NCBI RefSeq assembly: GCF_007004665.1
Contig: NZ_ML660054.1
Location: 186,001-250,000 of the forward strand
Reading direction: 5' to 3'
Origin: Denitrobaculum tricleocarpae
Lineage (GTDB): Bacteria > Pseudomonadota > Alphaproteobacteria > Kiloniellales > Kiloniellaceae
Length of the DNA: 64,000 nt
In this document: positions 43,939 to 52,165 of the stretch, one piece after another
Layout of the letters: every line of letters begins with the position of its first letter
Position numbering within the stretch: position 1 is the first letter of the stretch
Notes under the pieces: model-generated
Told to the model about the DNA's origin: nothing
Database searches by the model: none
Seen by the model: only the letters and a program-made list of their open reading frames with translations
Made by a program: the position numbers and the translations under genes

Positions 43939-44706
43939 TCAACATCCTCTCGAATGAAACCAGACCGAAACGGAACCATCCGGTTGATGTGACGGAATCC
44001 ACCCTTCAAAGATCGTCGTTTCAGTCTTTGTGGATAGTGCACTGCAGTGCGGTACATCCGTGACCTGTATTTTGATCCAGCCTCGGCGTGTCGAGTTTGT
44101 CCCCGCTGAGGTCTCGGAGAGATTCGGACGGACTTCCAGGACGGAGATGGTGGGCGTCCAAAACTCAGACTTGGTTTCCGCCCCTTGCATACTAGGTTCA
44201 AAGTCAAACTCGTTCAGCGGTCCGTCCGGCGTTTCCGCGAATGTGATGCTCGACGTCGTAAGGTACGGCAGACTGTCTGAAACCAAGGTCGTGTAGGGAA
44301 CAAATTTGTCGGTGGACTCTGCGCGAATCCAGACCGGCGCATCCTTGACCCTTACCTCAAGCCATTGCCCTTGCTTGGCGAAGACGGAGATATGCGGTTG
44401 TTCATAGTCGGTTTCGATCAGCAAGAAGTCCGAAAGAGGGATGCGTTGCTCTGTCAAATCGATATCCGAGCCACGCAACGGCCAGTCGCGCGCAACTGTG
44501 AACTCTTTGGGTGAAGCTTCCTCGCCCCAAGCGGCGGCGAACCAATCAACTGGCACACCAAGCACCGGACTTGGCTCGCCATCATAGCGTCCGGATACAT
44601 CTAGGACCCCGACCAAATTCATCGGGTCGTGAGCAATCTGAGCAAAGCCACTCGGAACTGCCAAAGTATTCGCCACAAGCGACAACAACATGATTCTCAG
44701 CATCAC
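43939..44706 (-). CDS. Exported protein of unknown function
   Basis: The 255-residue protein has a signal peptide (MMLRIMLLSLVANTLAVPSGFAQ). The mature part is Ser/Thr/Asp rich with beta-strand character (LLIETDYEQPHISVFAKQGQWLEVRVKDAPVWIRAE resembles SH3-like folds). No family is recognised. It ends next to a copied hydrolase 3' end, so its own 3' end may have been altered; the stop TGA comes after WFHSRGC. GC content is a little lower than the flanks. Confidence 0.6.
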   Translation of the reverse strand: MMLRIMLLSLVANTLAVPSGFAQIAHDPMNLVGVLDVSGRYDGEPSPVLGVPVDWFAAAWGEEASPKEFTVARDWPLRGSDIDLTEQRIPLSDFLLIETDYEQPHISVFAKQGQWLEVRVKDAPVWIRAESTDKFVPYTTLVSDSLPYLTTSSITFAETPDGPLNEFDFEPSMQGAETKSEFWTPTISVLEVRPNLSETSAGTNSTRRGWIKIQVTDVPHCSALSTKTETTIFEGWIPSHQPDGSVSVWFHSRGC

Positions 44707-45015
44707 TTATCCTCGAACGGTCTGCGACGAAGTGAACCACACACACGTTAATACAATGTACTCACTCGCTTCAAAATTGTGGCGTTTTTTAGGTAATTCA
44801 GCCGTTGTTGCGATGACCGCGCCAATGGCCGCTTCCGGCAGATGGGACAAAATGATCGTTATTGCTGATAACTAAAACCTATGGGTTTCAGAAACGTCCG
44901 CCGAGAGGCAAGATTCCGGTCCGGGACCAGAAAGAAAGGGCGTGCGCAACAGGATGAAAATCGCCTCGCGGGATTGGCTTCGCTCAATCAGAAAGCGATT
45001 TTCCGACCAGCCCGG
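44707..45015. other. Non-coding stretch with nested hairpin
   Basis: About 310 bases without a supported gene (a 61-codon open frame at 44690 is not convincing). At the end, GAAAATCGC (44956-44964) and GCGATTTTC (44995-45003) form a 9-bp outer stem that encloses GATTG/CAATC (44972-44976/44985-44989). It lies just downstream of the MarR gene stop (45016, minus), where it could terminate that gene. Confidence 0.5.
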
Positions 45016-45444
45016 CTAATTCTCTAGCTTTAGCGCCAAGGCATCTGTGAGATGGGTGAGCGCCTGAGCCATCGCCTCTCGCTCAGCCGGTTCCAGGTTG
45101 CCTAACAGTTCTGTAAGGCTTTCCGTCTGCACCCTTGCGGCTTCGACAAATACGGCCTCACCGGTCTGTGTGAGTACCACCAGTGTCGAACGTCTGTCTG
45201 TCGGATGCGGGCGGCGGGCGGCCAATCCGTCCTTTTCCAGTCCATCGACCAGGGTCGTGATGTTGCGCTTGGTCACGCACAGCCGTTCCGCCAGATCCAC
45301 CATCGACCGCGCTTGCCCCTTGCTCAAAGCCTGCAAGATTTGAAATCGCGCCGGTGACAGGTCCAACTCGGCCATACCCTGCCGCAGGAACCGCAGAAAC
45401 GGGGGAATAAACTGGCAGATTGCGTCAGCAGGAGAGATCGCCAC
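45016..45444 (-). CDS. MarR-family transcriptional regulator
   Basis: The 142-residue protein has the MarR winged helix: LSPARFQILQALSKGQARSMVDLAERLCVTKRNITTLVDGLEKDGLAARRPHPTDRRSTLVVLT. The ligand is unknown. It is divergent from the SDR gene at 45518, which is the likely target, with a palindromic 18-bp site between the genes. A hairpin follows its stop codon. Confidence 0.93.
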   Translation of the reverse strand: MAISPADAICQFIPPFLRFLRQGMAELDLSPARFQILQALSKGQARSMVDLAERLCVTKRNITTLVDGLEKDGLAARRPHPTDRRSTLVVLTQTGEAVFVEAARVQTESLTELLGNLEPAEREAMAQALTHLTDALALKLEN

Positions 45445-45458
45445 TTGCTCTTTCCATT

Positions 45459-45476
45459 TAGTTTACATATACACTA
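45459..45476. promoter_or_regulatory. Probable MarR operator
   Basis: tagtttacatatacacta is an 18-bp imperfect palindrome (7 of 9 symmetric positions). It lies 14 bases upstream of the MarR start and 41 bases upstream of the SDR start, as expected for a MarR-type operator controlling both genes. Confidence 0.55.
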
Positions 45477-45517
45477 AGAATACATACATGGAATACCTAT
45501 CGGACAAGAGGTAACCG

Positions 45518-46381
45518 ATGAACGAGACCGATGCAAACTGGACCGTTATCACCGGATCGACAGGTGGAATCGGCGGCGAGATTGTCAAAATTCTTGCTGC
45601 TCGCGGCGATGACATGATTTTGGTCAACCGGTCCGAACCGAAAGCCCAAACGCAGCGCTCGAAGCTCATCGCCAATTATCCGAACTTGAAGGTCGAGCTG
45701 ATCACCGTGGATCTGATGGATACTGCACAAATTGATACAGCGGTGGACAAGATAGGCGCCTTTCCCGGCCGGATCGATGCGCTGTACAACAACTCGGGCG
45801 TGTTGACCGCCGAGAGGGTTCTCAGCGCACAAGGCTTCGAGTCTCAGTTCGCCGTAAACACCTTGGCTCCTTATCAACTGATCACGGGCCTGCGGCGGAA
45901 GATGGCGCGGCCCGCCAACGAGACACCTGCTATCGTCGTGAACTTTTCGTCCAGTGCCGTAAACGCGCAAAAAACACTGGAGTTGGGCAATCTGGCCGAC
46001 CCGGAAAAGGTCGGCGGCATCATGGGCACCTATGCGCAGACCAAATTGGCGGTCACCGCTCTCTCGGCGGCTCTGTCCGATGACCTGAAATCAGACAACA
46101 TTTTGATCCGCGCCATCGATCCGGGCGCGACAAGAACCGCAATGACAACAAGCGGAAATTCGGCAATGCCAAAACCGCTGCAATGGCTGGCAACGTTCTT
46201 CTTCAGTCCTGCGGACAAGCAGGCAGCAAAGCTGGTCGATGGCGCCGATCCGCAAGCATTTGGCTCGCGGTCGGGGATTTATATCGCAAATCGCAAGGAA
46301 AAGAAACTGCCCAAGGCTGCGGCCGATGCCAAGATGCAGAAAGAACTCGTCGCATTACTCGAGCGATTGCTGCACGGATAG
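45518..46381 (+). CDS. Short-chain dehydrogenase/reductase
   Basis: The 287-residue protein is an NAD(P)-binding SDR: TGSTGGIGGEIVKIL cofactor motif, YNNSGV, the catalytic Ser in VVNFSSSAVNA and YAQTK as the catalytic Tyr-Lys pair. The substrate is unknown. It is divergent from a MarR regulator, suggesting induction by an aromatic or toxic compound. It starts at 45518 after AGAGGTAACCG. Confidence 0.9.
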   Translation: MNETDANWTVITGSTGGIGGEIVKILAARGDDMILVNRSEPKAQTQRSKLIANYPNLKVELITVDLMDTAQIDTAVDKIGAFPGRIDALYNNSGVLTAERVLSAQGFESQFAVNTLAPYQLITGLRRKMARPANETPAIVVNFSSSAVNAQKTLELGNLADPEKVGGIMGTYAQTKLAVTALSAALSDDLKSDNILIRAIDPGATRTAMTTSGNSAMPKPLQWLATFFFSPADKQAAKLVDGADPQAFGSRSGIYIANRKEKKLPKAAADAKMQKELVALLERLLHG

Positions 46382-46506
46382 AAGCGGTGATTACCTTGCC
46401 GTGCTCCATTCAGCATTACTTTCCTCTGGCTTCGCTTGTGTGTTTCAAATGCAGCAAGACCGCTCAGCGACGCCGCGCCGTCCGTTCCGGCTTCATCCGC
46501 GCGCCC

Positions 46507-47694
46507 CTAAGCCGCCTTCGCAAAAACCGCCCGTATCGCCGCATCGTGCCAGGCCATCTCCCCGCCTCGCCCATGAAACCCGACATGGCCGCCCTTCTCC
46601 AGCAACAGGGTCCGGACCTGAGGGTTCTCGAGCGATAGCGCGGCCATGTAACTCGACGCGGGAATCCAGGGGTCGTTGGCAGCGTGGATCACCAGGCTGG
46701 GTACGGCGACGGCCTCCAGAAAAGCCCCTGACGAGCAGCGGCGGTAATAGTCTTCGGCCCCGTCAAAGCCGTTGGCGGGCGCAATGACCCGGTCGTCGTA
46801 CTGGAAGATGTTTTCCAGTTTCTGCAAAGCCTCGCGGGTGATCCCGGCCTGTTCCAGCACCGCCGCCGAGGTCTCGGCTTTCATGCGCTCGAGCAGGTAG
46901 TTCTGATAGAGCCGGTTGCGCGGCGCCATCATCCGGACCTGGGTGGCCTTCAGATCCAGCGGCGCGGAGACCGAGACCGCGGCCCGGACCGGGAAGTCGC
47001 GTCCGTACTCGGCCAGGAACTTCAGCATCATGTTGGCGCCGAGGGAATAGCCGGCCAGGTGAAAGCCCTGCGCGCAGAGGGCGGAGTCCTGCTCGCGCAG
47101 TCCGGTCAGGAAATCGCGCAGGTCTTCGCTGCGGCCGGCGTGGTAGTGGAAGCGACTCGCAGACGCGCCTGATCCCGCCGTGGGCCCCGCCCCGCGCAGG
47201 TTCATGCGCACCACAGCGAAACCGGCGGCCAGCAGCACCCGCGCCGTGTTGCGGATATAGGCGCTGTCGGCGCAGCCGGTCAGGCCGTGGATCAGCAGCA
47301 CCAGGGGCCGTTCTCGCGCAGCCTCTTCCCCTTCGTGCACCTCCGCAATCAAACGGTCGCCGCTGCCATCTGTCATTCCGATCTCAATACGCCGCGACGG
47401 CCAGGGCGAAAGATCCGCACTGTGGCGCAGGATGTAGTTGCGCAGGGTCTGCAGGTCGCCGCCGATCCAGGGGAAGCGTTCCCTGAAGGCACCCGGCGGC
47501 TGCCAGGCTTTCAGGTCCAGCGGCGCGCGCGGCCGCCAGGCCTCAGGCCCGGGTGATGGTTGCGGTGTTACGTAACGATCCAAATTCCAAGTGCCCCTTG
47601 CACGCGCGTGATCTTGCGGCGATCTGGCCGGCAGCCTCTGGTCCGGAGCCGACAAATCCAGCACCGACAAGCCCAGCACCGAAAAACACGCCAC
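46507..47694 (-). CDS. YheT-like alpha/beta hydrolase
   Basis: The 395-residue protein has the YheT-type pattern: PLVLLIHGLTGCADSAYIRNTARVLLAAGFAVVRMNLRGAG, nucleophile elbow AGYSLGANMM, the acid in ANDPWIP and the His in EKGGHVGFHG. The first 60 residues (with PQDHARARGTWNL) are not typical; a TTG in NLDRYVT would be a better start, whereas the GTG at 47694 is the longest choice. The last 13 codons are repeated at 43890. The substrate is probably an ester; the physiological role is unknown. Confidence 0.87.
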   Translation of the reverse strand: MACFSVLGLSVLDLSAPDQRLPARSPQDHARARGTWNLDRYVTPQPSPGPEAWRPRAPLDLKAWQPPGAFRERFPWIGGDLQTLRNYILRHSADLSPWPSRRIEIGMTDGSGDRLIAEVHEGEEAARERPLVLLIHGLTGCADSAYIRNTARVLLAAGFAVVRMNLRGAGPTAGSGASASRFHYHAGRSEDLRDFLTGLREQDSALCAQGFHLAGYSLGANMMLKFLAEYGRDFPVRAAVSVSAPLDLKATQVRMMAPRNRLYQNYLLERMKAETSAAVLEQAGITREALQKLENIFQYDDRVIAPANGFDGAEDYYRRCSSGAFLEAVAVPSLVIHAANDPWIPASSYMAALSLENPQVRTLLLEKGGHVGFHGRGGEMAWHDAAIRAVFAKAA

Positions 47695-48184
47695 AGCAAT
47701 GAGATATCTTCAAGACTTTGTCATTCAACGGGACGTCCCGCGCCCTCGTCTTTTCGCTTCCGCCGCTGCACCGGAAAATTGCAATGCAAAACTGCATGAG
47801 GTTCGTGCGGCCCTTCGGGTTCACGGAACGAATTTCCAAATGTAAGTTCACAGACAGCTCAGCCGGACGGAGATCGCAGCCTTGCGAATCAAAGGGTTGG
47901 GCCACCGAAGGACGTTGTGAGAGGCTTATTCCTGCCGTAAAACAGCAGTATATTCACTTTTTACCGACCCGTGATCATTCAATCAGATGACGAACTATAG
48001 TGTACCCTTCAAATTTCTCTCTGTGGCTCTGACCACAGCCGTCGCATTGCCTGTCTCCTCTCCGACGAACCCGGCCGGCTCACGTATTTTGGTGAGCCGG
48101 GCCGGGCCGGTGGCAAGCGCATCACGAGGACGATCCGTCTGACTGATCCGCGAGCCGCCGGGTCTTCCTGATCAAACCCCTTTC
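47695..48184. other. Non-coding stretch with GC-rich hairpin
   Basis: About 490 bases without a supported gene. It contains attcaacgggac (47723-47734), the core of the string found next to both 66-bp elements, and a strong GC-rich hairpin at 48071-48105 (CCGGCCGGCTCAC / GTGAGCCGGGCCGG, one bulged base). The hairpin follows the stop of the next minus-strand gene (48185) and may be its terminator, though no T tract is seen. Confidence 0.5.
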
Positions 48185-49057
48185 TCAGGGCGCCTTTGCA
48201 TCGAGCCAGTCGCGGATGATCCCGATCTGATCCGCATCCATCAGCGCCGGCGCATGGGCGCAGTCGGCGATGGTCGCGAGCTCCGCCTTCGGACCGCGCC
48301 CGGTCATTTCCTGCGCGGTTTCATCGAGCAAAAGGTCCGACTCCGCTCCGCGCAGGATCAGGCTCGGGCAGGAAACCGCGTCCCAGACCGGCCAGAGAAC
48401 CACATCGTTCAGTTCAGCCTGCTTGAAGGCATCGGCGATACGCGGATCGTAGTTCAGACCATAAGTTCCATTGCCGGTCTCCAGAACCGTCACCTCGGTC
48501 AGCTTGCGCCACTGCGCATCGCTCAGTTGGCCGAAGCCCGCGTAGGTCGTACGCGCAAACTGTTCAGCGGCGGCGAAGTCCTCGAAGACCGGCTCCGCGC
48601 CGACGTAGGCCGCAATGCGTTCCAGAGCCGCCTTGGGGATCACTGCTCCCGCGTCGTTGAGCACAAGAGTCCGCAGCGGCGTCTTGGGCTGCGCCCCGAG
48701 CATCATCCCGATCAGCGCCCCCATGGAGGTGCCGACCCAATCGACTTGTTTCACGTCCAGCCGCGCGATCAGCACCGCCATATCGGCCAGGTACTGCGGA
48801 TAGCCATAGCCCCGCGCATCGGCAAGCCGGTCGCTGTCGCCCCGGCCGACCACATCCGGACAGATCACCCGGTAGCCCGCCCCGGCCAGATCCGCCGCCA
48901 GCGCATCGAAGTCGCGCCCGTTGCGGGTCAGGCCATGCACGCAGACGACAGTCCGTCCATTGCCCCGGCCGCCCCCTTCCGGCAGCCACTCCCGGTACAC
49001 CACCCTGTGGAACCCGCCGGCGGTAAGCCCGAGAAAGCTGTGCAGCTCAGGTGTCAT
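48185..49057 (-). CDS. Alpha/beta hydrolase
   Basis: The 290-residue protein has the fold signatures TVVCVHGLTRNGRDFDALA, nucleophile elbow WVGTSMGALIG, the acid in RGAESDLL and a His in IADCAHAPALMD. ATG at 49057 follows AGGAGAGTGACC, which fixes the start although the frame is open further upstream. It resembles haloalkane-dehalogenase/epoxide-hydrolase-like esterases, but the substrate is unknown. Confidence 0.88.
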   Translation of the reverse strand: MTPELHSFLGLTAGGFHRVVYREWLPEGGGRGNGRTVVCVHGLTRNGRDFDALAADLAGAGYRVICPDVVGRGDSDRLADARGYGYPQYLADMAVLIARLDVKQVDWVGTSMGALIGMMLGAQPKTPLRTLVLNDAGAVIPKAALERIAAYVGAEPVFEDFAAAEQFARTTYAGFGQLSDAQWRKLTEVTVLETGNGTYGLNYDPRIADAFKQAELNDVVLWPVWDAVSCPSLILRGAESDLLLDETAQEMTGRGPKAELATIADCAHAPALMDADQIGIIRDWLDAKAP

Positions 49058-49217
49058 AGGGTCACTCTCCTGTTGGCCGGTCTTCGGTATTGAACGATCT
49101 TCAAAACGAACAGCATCACTGCGCGCCGCAAGACGGCGGCAGGGTCTGTGATGACAGTCTAGACAAACAGCCTGCCGGACGAAACGAGAGCTTTTTAACT
49201 GAACGAGGCCATTGCTG

Positions 49218-49826
49218 CTATCTGCCCGGCCGCAGGAAGCGTTTGCGCGCCCGTTCCGCGTCGGCCCGGATCGCGCAGCCTTCGGCATGGTCGTTGATCA
49301 GGCCCATGGCCTGGATGAAGGCATAGACCGTGGTCGGCCCTACGAACTTCCAGCCCCGCTTTTTGAGCTCCTTTGAGAGCGCTTTGGACTCCGCCGAGAC
49401 CGACGCTGTCTGCGACTCGACGTGCTGCAAATCGGGCTCATAGCGCCAGAAGAACGCCGCCAGTGAGCCCTCCGCCGCCACCATTTCGCGCGCCCGCTGC
49501 GCATTGTTAATCACCGCCTCGATCTTACCGCGGTGACGCACGATACCCCGGTCCTGCAGCAGGCGATCGACGTCCGCTTCGGTGAAGCCCGCAACCTCAT
49601 CGAAGTCGAAATGATGAAAGGCCGTGCGGAAATTATCCCGCTTGGCCAGAATCGTCCGCCAGCTCAGGCCGGACTGAAAGGATTCCAGTGAGAGCTTTTC
49701 GAAGAGACGGCGGTCGTCCGCGACGGGAAAGCCCCACTCTCGGTCATGATAGTCGATGAATTCCGGCGCTGCGCCGCTCCAGCGGCAGCGGGGTTTTCCA
49801 TCCGGACCTGGGATTGCCGTACTCAC
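49218..49826 (-). CDS. tag: DNA-3-methyladenine glycosylase I
   Basis: It removes 3-methyladenine from DNA in base excision repair. The 202-residue protein has the TAG family start PRCRWSGAAPEFIDYHDREWGFPVADDRRLFEKLSLESFQSGLSW and the C-terminal NDHAEGC with zinc ligands His and Cys; the N-terminal ligands Cys and His are also present. The length is normal (E. coli: 187). It overlaps no other gene. Confidence 0.96.
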   Translation of the reverse strand: MSTAIPGPDGKPRCRWSGAAPEFIDYHDREWGFPVADDRRLFEKLSLESFQSGLSWRTILAKRDNFRTAFHHFDFDEVAGFTEADVDRLLQDRGIVRHRGKIEAVINNAQRAREMVAAEGSLAAFFWRYEPDLQHVESQTASVSAESKALSKELKKRGWKFVGPTTVYAFIQAMGLINDHAEGCAIRADAERARKRFLRPGR

Positions 49827-49866
49827 GTTGCGTCTGCCTCTATGCTGCCGCCTTCAACATGCCCTC

Positions 49867-50169
49867 TCACCCAAGCAGAAACGCCATCCGATCATCGGCC
49901 TTCGCCGGTGCGATCTCGGTAATTTCCGCGCGGACCACCTTCTCGGCCACGAAGGGATCTTCCTGCACCCGCGCCTCAAGTTCGGCCCGCGAACTGCCAT
50001 GGGCCAGAATTCCGCCGCCCCCAATGGGCTGAATGTCGTCGGGCCGTAAGCTGCCCACCAGCAGAAACACGCCCTCCTCGAACCCCCGTGCAATCCAATC
50101 CTTGTGCGCCTGCATGAACTGGGCAGCCTGGCTTTTGTTCTCCGCGAACTTCAGCAATACGATAAACAT
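49867..50169 (-). CDS. YciI-family protein
   Basis: The 100-residue protein fits the YciI/YCII fold along its length: MFIVLLKFAENKSQAAQFMQAHKDWIARGFEEGVFLLVGSL with the conserved His, then GGILAHGSS and DPFVAEKVVRAEITEI. The family includes small ferredoxin-like dimers with poorly known roles. It lies between tag and a TetR gene, 31 bases after the TetR stop, so may be co-transcribed with it. Confidence 0.9.
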   Translation of the reverse strand: MFIVLLKFAENKSQAAQFMQAHKDWIARGFEEGVFLLVGSLRPDDIQPIGGGGILAHGSSRAELEARVQEDPFVAEKVVRAEITEIAPAKADDRMAFLLG

Positions 50170-50200
50170 CTCTTTTTCGTCTCCCTTTTTTCCAACGGAT

Positions 50201-50779
50201 TTATCCGGCCACTTCCTGCGCCCGGTCGCTCAACCAGCCGCACATCTCCTCCACCTCGCGCCGGATGAATTTGTCGCCGTGAAAGGCATTCGCCAGGGTC
50301 GAAACCCCCTGGCTGCGCGCCAGCAGATGCATGGCGAGCAGGTCCGCGTCCGCCTTGCGCCCGAGCAGCGTGAACTGCCGGCGCAGCCAGGTCCGGAACA
50401 GCGTGAAGAGCTTGTTGGCATCCGCCTGGGCCACGTGGTTCAACTTGGCCAACTCCGTGCAGAGCGAGCCCACGGGGCAGCCGTAGCGTTTGATATCGGC
50501 CCGGTTCACGATGAGAATGTGGATGAAGCTCCGGATCCGCGCCTCCGGCGTCTCGCCGTCCTCTTCCCACTGCGCCAGCAGGTCGCGGGTTTTGGCGAGC
50601 CGCCGCGCGATCACCGCCTCCAGGATCTCGTCCTTGGTCTTGAAGTGATAGTAAAAATTCCCGCGCGAGATCCGCACGGCCTCGGCGATCTGCGAAAAGG
50701 AGGTATGTTCAAAGCCCTTCTTGTAAAAGAGCTCGTCCGCCGCCGCGACGATATCATCCCGGGTTGTCTTACCGCTCAT
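50201..50779 (-). CDS. TetR-family transcriptional regulator
   Basis: The 192-residue protein has the TetR helix-turn-helix: TRDDIVAAADELFYKKGFEHTSFSQIAEAVRISRGNFYYHFKTKDEIL. The C-terminal ligand domain is typical (CPVGSLCTELAKLNH). It starts at 50779 (MSGKTTRDD) and has two inverted repeats upstream at 50798-50813 and 50824-50841, consistent with autorepression. The YciI gene follows closely. Confidence 0.93.
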   Translation of the reverse strand: MSGKTTRDDIVAAADELFYKKGFEHTSFSQIAEAVRISRGNFYYHFKTKDEILEAVIARRLAKTRDLLAQWEEDGETPEARIRSFIHILIVNRADIKRYGCPVGSLCTELAKLNHVAQADANKLFTLFRTWLRRQFTLLGRKADADLLAMHLLARSQGVSTLANAFHGDKFIRREVEEMCGWLSDRAQEVAG

Positions 50780-50797
50780 GACCCTGCTTTCATTCTG

Positions 50798-50841
50798 TAG
50801 GACGCTCATCCTAGAAACGGAAATTAGGTCAATCGTCCTAA
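50798..50841. promoter_or_regulatory. Two TetR-type inverted repeats
   Basis: TAGGA (50798-50802) and TCCTA (50809-50813) form one palindrome; TTAGG (50824-50828) and CCTAA (50837-50841) form another, 10 bases further upstream. Both share the half site TAGG. They lie 19-62 bases upstream of the TetR start and are a probable autoregulatory operator pair. Confidence 0.6.
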
Positions 50842-51111
50842 AGAGTCAAGCCAGGACACAAGAGAGTTTTTCCGGGAAATACCGGCAGCAGTCAGAGACC
50901 GCCGCCCCTCTCCGTTATCCAGGCGGCAGGTACCGATAGAGCGGATGGTGACGACAGAAACACCCGTGACGTGGCAGCGCTGCCGGCGCGCTCGGCCGGC
51001 AGCCGCAATCGACTTTGAAAGCGGCTGCCGGCATTTTGTTTCGCAGGCTTACGAACCAGCCCGCAGGCCGATCCGTCGAAGCACGCTTATCGGGCCGGGT
51101 TGCGGTCCCGG

Positions 51112-51651
51112 TTATTCTTTTTCGATGACTCCGCAGGCGACGCGCGGGCCCGAACCGCCGATCGGCTGAGAGACATGGTCATCGGCATTGGCATGGATCA
51201 TCAGGGTCGAGCCGTCTGCGTCGAGCAGGTCGCCCACGCCACCCCCACCGATATTCACCATCGTGGTAAACATCTCCGCTTCGCCGATACCGTCTGCGCC
51301 CACGAAGATATTCGGCAAGTCGCCTTCTTCCGGCCCATCTGGATTCATCAGGCCGTGGCCGCCCTCCTTGAGGCCGATATGCCCTCTGGCGGTGGTGAAG
51401 CCTTCCTGATGCTCGCACAGACCGTGGTTGTGCAGATGCACGCCTTTCTTTCCCGGCTCCAGGCCGGTGACCCGGATGTGAATCATCACACCGTGAGGAC
51501 CCTGCTCGAAATTGGCGAAGCCGATCTCTGTATTCTCAAGGCCAATGATCTTTGCGCTGGCGGTGTGCGAGCCGTGATCCGCCGCCTGGGCGGCTCCCGC
51601 CAGGGTTACGGAGACGGCGAAAGCCGCGCCTTTCAACAAAGATCGTTTCAT
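51112..51651 (-). CDS. sodC: Periplasmic copper superoxide dismutase (SodC family) with an altered zinc site
   Basis: The 179-residue protein has a signal peptide (LLKGAAFAVSVTLAGAAQAADH). Copper ligands are present: GVHLHNHG, ARGHIG, and MIHANADDH. The disulfide cysteines (GLC and VACGVI) and active-site Arg (GGSGPRVACG) are also present. The zinc region reads GGHGLMNPDGPEEGDLPN: the first zinc His and Asp are kept, but the usual His two positions before GDLP is Glu. It may thus be zinc-poor or a copper-only enzyme. The start at 51651 follows AGGAATGACAGG. Confidence 0.88.
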   Translation of the reverse strand: MKRSLLKGAAFAVSVTLAGAAQAADHGSHTASAKIIGLENTEIGFANFEQGPHGVMIHIRVTGLEPGKKGVHLHNHGLCEHQEGFTTARGHIGLKEGGHGLMNPDGPEEGDLPNIFVGADGIGEAEMFTTMVNIGGGGVGDLLDADGSTLMIHANADDHVSQPIGGSGPRVACGVIEKE

Positions 51652-52165
51652 CCTGTCATTCCTTTCGAGCTCAAATTTAACAGCAGGCCGCATTTCCCGC
51701 GGCGGATGGCGACTCCAGCGACGCCGTATAAGCGCAGCGTCGCTCCATATGAGGGTTTTGCGTTAACGGGAGCAATTTTAAAGGCTGATGTTTTTTGATA
51801 GAAATAACAAATGAATGGCCTCACGCTGAAGCATCTCCGCTATTTCCTCACTGCCGCGAACCGGGGCCACCTCGCGAGCGCTGCCGTCAAACTGCAGCGC
51901 AGTCTTCATACTGGCTGAAGCAGGACAGGCCCCTGCGCAACGGGCCATCCCGATCAGAGAGAACGCCGTCACAAAGGACAAGACCGGGAGATCTTGTTCC
52001 CCCGCTCCTTTTCATGACTTTTGAGCCCGGCGGCCCGGCATCACCCTCCTAAAAGAACGCATAGGCCTATACGAATTTAGCCGAGTGACAGGATGACTCC
52101 GGCTTCATAGCCTGAGGTCATTTCACGGCTGCACTGCCGACAGATCTTTTTGGGGAACAACGATC
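51652..52165. other. Intergenic region with a decayed LysR start
   Basis: About 514 bases lie between the sodC start and the PEP-CTERM gene. The part 51660-51800 is the sodC upstream region. A LysR remnant is described at 51811-51918. The remaining bases up to 52165 hold no recognisable gene; the PEP-CTERM gene promoter must be near the end. Confidence 0.45.
51811..51918 (+). pseudogene. Remnant of a LysR-family gene (N-terminus only)
   Basis: ATG at 51811 opens 35 codons that read MNGLTLKHLRYFLTAANRG, then HLASAAVKLQRSLHTG and stop. The first 30 residues match the LysR helix-turn-helix start ([23 protein letters not shown] is typical), but the recognition helix and everything after are lost. 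It is therefore a broken gene. Confidence 0.75.

Noticed and set aside
44690-44875. Short plus-strand open frame of 61 codons
   Set aside because: Overlaps the start of the exported protein gene, has no ribosome-binding site and no recognisable features.
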